DNA from: Oryzisolibacter sp. LB2S
Lineage (GTDB): Bacteria > Pseudomonadota > Gammaproteobacteria > Burkholderiales > Burkholderiaceae_C
DNA: 64,000 nt
Assembly (NCBI RefSeq): GCF_040732315.1
Contig: NZ_CP160388.1
Span: forward strand, 2,756,494-2,820,493
Direction of reading: 5' to 3'
Notes under the pieces: model-generated
The model's input: only the letters and a program-made list of their open reading frames with translations
The model's database searches: none
Told to the model about the DNA's origin: nothing
Made by a program: the position numbers and the translations under genes
Shown: positions 59,860-64,000 of the stretch, one piece after another
How positions within the stretch are numbered: the first letter of the stretch is position 1
Layout: the number at the start of each line of letters is the position of its first letter

Positions 59860-61143
59860 TCAGAAGGTCATGGGAATACGCACGGTCAGCGTGAGGTCGG
59901 GGGTATCGCGGGTCAGCCCCGCACCCACGGACACATTGAGCGTCCGCGTGGCCGACAGGCGGTAGGAATAGCCCAGCAGCAGCGAGGCCAGCTGCGTGCG
60001 CACCGAAGTCGGAACGCGCGCGCCGTTCTGCTTGGTGCGGCCGACGGAGTTGAGCTCCATGCCGATGCTGAACGATGAGCGATCGTTGAGCGCCATGCCC
60101 ATGCCAAAGTTCAGGCCGATGACATCGCCGGGCTTGACCGAACCGATGAACTCCTCCTCACCGTTCAGCACGCGCCGTGAGAGGTTGTTGCGGCGGAAGT
60201 TGTGCGTGTAGCTGATGCTGCCGAAGAACACCGCCGGATCGGATGCCATCAGCCAGGTCAGGCTGGGCTGCAGCGAGTAGAACCCCGAACCCGTGGGCAG
60301 GTCCAGAGGCAGGCCCGTGCCGGTCGTATTGCCCACGCAGCGCGTCACGCAGTCGGTCACCACCTCGAAGGGGTCCTTGCCCGTGCGCGTCTTGAAGCGC
60401 AGGCCGCCGATGAGGTAGGGCTGGTCCGGTGCGGGCTGATTGAGCTGGTAGCGCAGCGCCAGCTCCACATCACCGATGGCGCTGCCGCTGCTGTCGAACG
60501 CGCGCTCACTCGCGGCCCCTGCATTGATCTCGCGACTGATGGTGGAGTCGCTGCGATGAACGTAGGGAATCCGTAACTCGGCCTCCATCCTGTTGGTCAG
60601 GCCCCAGCGCGCGGTCAATGCCGCCGTCAGCGTGTTGCGCTTGACCTCACGCACGTCGATCAGCCCGATGACCAACGCCGGAATGATGGTGTATCCAATG
60701 AGTGCCACTCGGTTGCTGGAGGAGTAGCCATACTGGAACGAAGGCTCGAGCACATATTTGCCGGGCTGCGTCAGGATGCCGGGTTGCTCGAACAGGGGGG
60801 CCACGGCCGGCGGCTGGTTCTGCGTCGCAGGCGCCACGCCAACCTGTACCGCGCGCTGGGCCTCGCCCGCCGCATCGCCGGCGCTCGCGCCCTCGGACGC
60901 AGGCGTTTGCGCCGCGCCGGTCGGGCGGCCTTGTTGCGGGGACACCAGACGCCGCAGCCGCTCGATTTCCTGCTTCTGCTCGTCGAGTTGACGCTGCAGA
61001 CGCTCCAGGCGCTCGATGGTGCTGGCCTCGGAAGGCCCTGGATTGTCAGCAGGCGACACCTGTGCCTGCGCCCACTGACCGACGAACGCGGTCGCTATGG
61101 CTCCACACAAAGAAGTGGAGCGAGATAAACCCTGTCGCCGCAT
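59860..61143 (-). CDS. outer-membrane beta-barrel protein with N-terminal coiled coil (FapF-like architecture)
   Basis: Exported protein of 427 residues. A signal peptide (MRRQGLSRSTSLCGAIATAF ... AQAQ) is followed by a short coiled coil (IERLERLQRQLDEQKQEIER, about 41-66), a Pro/Ala/Gln linker, and from about residue 110 alternating amphipathic strands ending in VRIPMTF. The terminal Phe is typical of barrel proteins inserted by Bam. Coiled coil plus barrel is the layout of FapF, the trimeric exporter of Pseudomonas amyloid subunits; sequence identity was not tested. A pair of cysteines (DCVTRCVG) lies in a loop. ATG at 61143 has GGAGG 6-7 nt upstream. The sigma-54 activator gene follows on the same strand. 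Confidence 0.8.
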   Translation of the reverse strand: MRRQGLSRSTSLCGAIATAFVGQWAQAQVSPADNPGPSEASTIERLERLQRQLDEQKQEIERLRRLVSPQQGRPTGAAQTPASEGASAGDAAGEAQRAVQVGVAPATQNQPPAVAPLFEQPGILTQPGKYVLEPSFQYGYSSSNRVALIGYTIIPALVIGLIDVREVKRNTLTAALTARWGLTNRMEAELRIPYVHRSDSTISREINAGAASERAFDSSGSAIGDVELALRYQLNQPAPDQPYLIGGLRFKTRTGKDPFEVVTDCVTRCVGNTTGTGLPLDLPTGSGFYSLQPSLTWLMASDPAVFFGSISYTHNFRRNNLSRRVLNGEEEFIGSVKPGDVIGLNFGMGMALNDRSSFSIGMELNSVGRTKQNGARVPTSVRTQLASLLLGYSYRLSATRTLNVSVGAGLTRDTPDLTLTVRIPMTF

Positions 61144-61757
61144 ACCTTGCCTCCGTAGTGACGTGTCAATAAGCACCGTACCCACGCAACGCTTGCATCG
61201 CCGCTGGACCAGCGTAAACGTTAATCAATGCAAACCCCAAGAAAAAGGAGGCAAGAAAGTGTAAGCAAAACAGTGTTCACCTGATGCTGCAACGCGTCAT
61301 GAGAGGTCCCATGGGCGGCGCTGATCGCTTTTGGCCATGCCATCCATGCGGGTGGGATGCCTGTTGTGCCCTCCAGCGCTTGATACACCGCCAAATATCG
61401 CAATCACAGTTTTGTGACACCACCAAACCCAGCGCCATGCGCCGGGTTCGCCCTTGGATTTCATGGCGTTAGCGCAATCGGACGCGGATATCCACCGGAC
61501 TCAGAACCGCAATGCGTCGTCCCACCGTCTCAGGCTCGTGACAGTCGGACCCTCAACACAGCTTCGCAGTCCACTCCAGGCCACACCCTGGACACCACGT
61601 ACACACCGATACAAATGCATTTGAACGATCTATCGCGTGGTAGTGGCTGATTGCCACATCGCTGGCATGGATGCTGCTTTGTGCCGGTCGATCTGCGGCA
61701 ACGCATATCACTTCCGTTAGCAAGCATGTTTTAACTTTTTCAACCTCCGGAGGATCT
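61144..61757. other. 614-bp divergent regulatory region of the fibre-like locus
   Basis: No gene is supported. Features: the perfect dyad CGCTGG-A-CCAGCG (61202-61214) close to the barrel gene, TCACA-GTTT-TGTGA (61404-61417), a partial dispersed-element copy (CCTCCAGCGCTTGATA, 61370-61385) and the sigma-54 promoter of the Gly-rich gene. A weaker GG-N10-GC on the minus strand (61348-61361) could serve the barrel gene. Confidence 0.5.
61662..61678 (+). promoter_or_regulatory. sigma-54 promoter of the Gly-rich protein gene
   Basis: CTGGCATGGATGCTGCT matches the YTGGCACG-N4-TTGC consensus with invariant GG (61664-61665) and GC (61676-61677) exactly 10 nt apart. Transcription would start near 61689, about 70 nt before the ATG. 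A sigma-54 activator gene lies in the divergent cluster. Confidence 0.78.
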
Positions 61758-62966
61758 ATGAAAAAGACACTTTTGGCCTCGGCCATTGCAGTGCTATTTG
61801 GTATCAGTGGCATGGCGTTCGCAGAGAACAATGATCAGCACACCCATAAGGGCGACAACTCCAGTGCTGACACCACAACAAACACCATAACCAAGACCAA
61901 CAACAGCACTAACACAGACACCTACAAGTCGTACAACACGGACAACAGCTCCTACGACAAGACCATTAACGACGTCGACAAGTCGTACAACACCGACAAC
62001 AGCAGCTATAGCAAGTCGATCGCGATCGACAAGCACGACGCCAGTACCAACAAGCATTCGGGCGACGCCATTGCCAAGGCCTCACGCTCGGCAGCCGTAA
62101 ACAACGGCTCTACCGCGACGTTCACTGATGCATTCAATGTCAGCAAGGCCGTGGCAGTGTCCAAGCTCGAGGGCTCGGTGTCCTACAACTCGATTTCCAA
62201 CATCGGCAACCACGCGTTCAACAAGGGCTCGGCTGACGGTGCGAAGGGCATCGGCGGTGATGGCGGCAAGGCCTCGGGCGGATACGCCAAGGGCATGGGC
62301 ATCGGTGGCGATGGCGGCAAGGGCTATGGCGGCGATGGCGGCGATGGCGGCTGGGCCGACAGCGGCAAGTCCGCCAACGGCAGTGTCCGCAGCGGTCACG
62401 CAGACGGCGGCAGCGGTGGCAATGCCGATGGCGGCGGTGCCAATGGCTCCAACAAGGGATGGGCCTCGTCCGATGCATCTAACGGCAACGCACGCGCCAA
62501 CCACAACGGCTACGATGGGACCGCGTCGTCTAGCGCCGCCGGTGGCACTGCGGACGGCAATGGCGGCGCGAGCAGTCGCACCGGCGGCGCCGCAGCCGGA
62601 GGCGGTGCCGGCAGTGGCTCCAGCGGCTATGCCTCCAATGGCAACGCCAGCAATGGCGGCAACACTGCCGGCAACGGCGGCAACGGCGGTTATGGCATGG
62701 GCGGCGCTGGTGGCGCCGGCGATGGCGGCACCAACACCGCATCCGGCGGCACCGGCGGCGCTGGCGGCAGCGGCAGTGGCGGCAGCGGTGGCACCGTTCG
62801 TGTGAGCGCCGGGACGTTCAACATGTCCAACAGCATGACGAGCGTCGGCCAATCGGCCGCCGGCATCATGGTGACCAGCCAGAACAGCGGCTTCGCATCG
62901 CTTGCTCAGCAAAGCGTGAACGTCCAGGCCAACCTGGCTGTGGGTGGCGGCTCTGGCGTCCGCTGA
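61758..62966 (+). CDS. secreted Gly/Asn/Ser-rich repetitive protein (candidate fibre subunit)
   Basis: Exported protein of 402 residues with signal peptide MKKTLLASAIAVLFGISGMA (cleaved near AFA-E). Residues about 23-110 are rich in Asn, Thr, Ser and Asp with repeats such as SYNTDNSSY. Residues about 160-350 are glycine-rich (GGDGGKGYGGDGGDGG and similar), low complexity and without cysteine. The C-terminus is different: AAGIMVTSQNSGFASLAQQS then VNVQANL, a motif shared with the next gene's product. An amyloid-like or matrix protein is inferred. CGGAGG lies 5 nt before the ATG. It is first in a sigma-54-driven cluster. The function was not recognised by family. Confidence 0.85.
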   Translation: MKKTLLASAIAVLFGISGMAFAENNDQHTHKGDNSSADTTTNTITKTNNSTNTDTYKSYNTDNSSYDKTINDVDKSYNTDNSSYSKSIAIDKHDASTNKHSGDAIAKASRSAAVNNGSTATFTDAFNVSKAVAVSKLEGSVSYNSISNIGNHAFNKGSADGAKGIGGDGGKASGGYAKGMGIGGDGGKGYGGDGGDGGWADSGKSANGSVRSGHADGGSGGNADGGGANGSNKGWASSDASNGNARANHNGYDGTASSSAAGGTADGNGGASSRTGGAAAGGGAGSGSSGYASNGNASNGGNTAGNGGNGGYGMGGAGGAGDGGTNTASGGTGGAGGSGSGGSGGTVRVSAGTFNMSNSMTSVGQSAAGIMVTSQNSGFASLAQQSVNVQANLAVGGGSGVR

Positions 62967-62976
62967 CTGCCTGTAA

Positions 62977-62997
62977 GCCCGGCAACCTACGCCGGGC
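62977..62997 (+). other. hairpin between the Gly-rich gene and the small double-glycine gene
   Basis: GCCCGGC-AACCTAC-GCCGGGC is a perfect 7-bp stem with no T tract. It could stabilise the upstream mRNA or reduce read-through, making the first protein more abundant than the second. Confidence 0.5.
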
Positions 62998-63082
62998 GCG
63001 ACCGGACTGACTGCCACCCGGCACGAAGTTCGGCCGCGCCGGCGGCGGTTGCCGCTTCTTCAACCATGTCAGGGGACAAGTC

Positions 63083-63433
63083 ATGCATGTCAGTCATTCG
63101 CTCTGGTCCTTGACGGGGGTTCTTGCGTGTCTGTTCGCCACGCAGGCCAGCGCCCAATCGGCCGCCCCCAACACACAGGCACCGGAGTCGCTTTTTTCCA
63201 AGCCGGTGGCGACGGATACCCTGGAGCAGATGCGCGGGGGAACCTTGGTGCACAACGACATGGAACTCAGCGGCGTTACCGCAGGCAATACGGCGTCGCG
63301 CGTCAACACAGGCAACAACACCATTGATGCTGGCTCCTTTGCCAACATGAGCGGTCTGCCGGTGGTCATACAGAACTCCGGTGCCAACGTTCTGATTCAG
63401 AACGCCACCATCGTCAATCTGCAGATGAATTGA
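63083..63433 (+). CDS. small secreted protein with double-glycine motif
   Basis: Exported protein of 116 residues with a Sec signal peptide (MHVSHSLWSLTGVLACLFAT, cleaved near ASA-Q). Residues 45-53 read DTLEQMRGG, resembling the double-glycine cleavage site of C39 peptidases, and the next gene encodes a C39-type peptidase. The remaining 63 residues contain NTGNNTIDAGSFANMSGLPV and end IQNSGANVLIQNATIVNLQM, which shares QNSG..xL.Q....V..Q with the C-terminus of the Gly-rich protein. I infer a minor subunit, nucleator or chaperone of the fibre-like system. An AGGGG lies about 9 nt upstream of the ATG. Confidence 0.8.
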   Translation: MHVSHSLWSLTGVLACLFATQASAQSAAPNTQAPESLFSKPVATDTLEQMRGGTLVHNDMELSGVTAGNTASRVNTGNNTIDAGSFANMSGLPVVIQNSGANVLIQNATIVNLQMN

Positions 63434-63488
63434 TGGCTCGATGGCGCGACACGCTGCGCCACGCCCATGTTCCTCGAGAGTTGCCATC

Positions 63489-64000
63489 ATGTCCTGCACA
63501 CATGTCATGAATACGGGCCATGTCCATGCATGGGTGCGAGCGGTCGCCCTGGCGGTGAGCGCGGTGGTCTTGAGCGCACACGCGCAGAACGCGCCGAGAA
63601 CCCCGGCCTACTTCCCCGCGATCGGCATGGGCGGGGTAGCGGTGCCAGTGGTCAGCATGCGCCAGTCCCGTCTGGCGGGCACCATGCTGCAGCAGTATGA
63701 CTTCAGCTGCGGTTCGGCCGCAGTCGCCACCCTGTTGACCCATCACTACAACACCCCGGTCACCGAGCAAATGGTGTTCGAGTACATGTACCAACACGGT
63801 GACCAGGAAAAGATCCGGCGCGAAGGCTTTTCGCTGCTGGACATGAAGCGCTATCTCGCGAGTCTGGGCTTTGCCGCGGATGGCTTCGAGCAACCATTGG
63901 ACAAGCTGGCCAGTGCGGGCCTGCCCGCGCTGGCGTTGATCAACGAGAACGGTTATCAACATTTCGTTGTCATCAAGGGACTGCAGGCAGGTCGCGTGCT
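63489..64000 (+). CDS. periplasmic C39-type peptidase (FapD-like), cut by window edge
   Basis: The first 170 codons of a cysteine peptidase; the end lies outside the window. A signal-like hydrophobic stretch (VRAVALAVSAVVLSAHAQ) is followed by QQYDFSCGSAAVATLL with the catalytic cysteine (about Cys74) and YQHFVVIKG with the catalytic histidine (about His158); the third residue should follow. This is the C39 domain found in bacteriocin processing and in FapD, but with no ABC transporter domain in the part seen, so it should work in the periplasm. The start could be ATG 63489 or 63507. The double-glycine protein upstream is its likely substrate. Confidence 0.85.
   Translation, partial: MSCTHVMNTGHVHAWVRAVALAVSAVVLSAHAQNAPRTPAYFPAIGMGGVAVPVVSMRQSRLAGTMLQQYDFSCGSAAVATLLTHHYNTPVTEQMVFEYMYQHGDQEKIRREGFSLLDMKRYLASLGFAADGFEQPLDKLASAGLPALALINENGYQHFVVIKGLQAGRV

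Noticed and set aside
61348..61361. Second sigma-54 promoter, minus strand, for the barrel gene
   Set aside because: The GG-N10-GC spacing is right, but the -12 element reads CCGC instead of TTGC and it lies almost 200 nt from the start. Too weak to call.
58447..64000. Direct naming of the locus as fapA-F
   Set aside because: Only architecture supports it. The subunit proteins do not show recognisable FapB/FapC repeats, and no search could be run.

Overview
The window is high-GC DNA from a betaproteobacterium, most likely a member of the Comamonadaceae (Acidovorax / Alicycliphilus / Diaphorobacter relatives). This is inferred from the cluster folC - SPOR protein - cvpA - purF - metZ, the polyhydroxyalkanoate regulator PhaR, a small Trp-rich membrane protein typical of the group, and a dispersed palindromic intergenic repeat with about twelve full, partial or coding copies here. 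Most of the window is ordinary chromosomal housekeeping; no prophage, integrative element or CRISPR array was seen.

Layout. 1-5.5 kb: parC (cut by the window edge), a UvrD-type helicase and guaC. 5.6-8.9 kb: tRNA-Lys, lgt, a bacterioferritin lacking the usual haem methionine, a small membrane-protein gene split by an IS5-family element with a 3-bp target duplication, and a hotdog thioesterase. 9-16 kb: two divergent dihydroxy-acid dehydratases, a Trp-rich protein, a small cytochrome c and acs, whose 3' end is partly duplicated. 16-21 kb: a glycine-betaine/proline ABC transporter (proVWX) and a Crp/Fnr-family regulator. 21-27.5 kb: divergent class II and class I fumarases with a Fur-box-like site between them, a ketopantoate-reductase-like protein, a CoA-transferase with a divergent HxlR-type regulator, and an FKBP prolyl isomerase. 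27.5-37 kb: rimO, phaR, a three-tRNA array (Ala, Glu, Asp) behind gltX, then metZ, purF, cvpA, a SPOR protein and folC on the minus strand. 37-48 kb: an ArsC-like protein, a glycine-zipper protein, ppnP, argG, a DUF349 protein and a very large AsmA/DUF748 protein preceded by a highly structured leader that ends in an intrinsic terminator. 48-58 kb: a lytic transglycosylase, a ZTP (pfl) riboswitch in front of glyA, nrdR, aroC, a CBS-domain protein, metY with an alpha/beta hydrolase, a P2-type ATPase and a HAD hydrolase.

The most unusual region is 58.4-64 kb. On the minus strand lie an outer-membrane beta-barrel protein with an N-terminal coiled coil and, behind it, a sigma-54-dependent activator with an atypical receiver. 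On the plus strand lie a secreted Gly/Asn/Ser-rich protein, a small secreted protein with a double-glycine motif and a periplasmic C39-type peptidase (cut by the window edge). The Gly-rich gene has a good sigma-54 promoter (GG-N10-GC), and the two secreted proteins share a C-terminal QNSG-type motif. The architecture resembles the Fap functional-amyloid system of Pseudomonas (building blocks, C39-like FapD, coiled-coil barrel FapF) but is not a simple copy of it. I infer a regulated surface-fibre or matrix-protein export system.

Other points of interest are paired isoenzymes that may trade off iron-sulfur dependence (IlvD types, fumarases), several RNA-level control candidates (ZTP riboswitch, guaC leader hairpin, structured AsmA leader), and the dispersed palindrome, which supplies the proW stop codon and appears to have entered the DUF349 coding sequence in frame.
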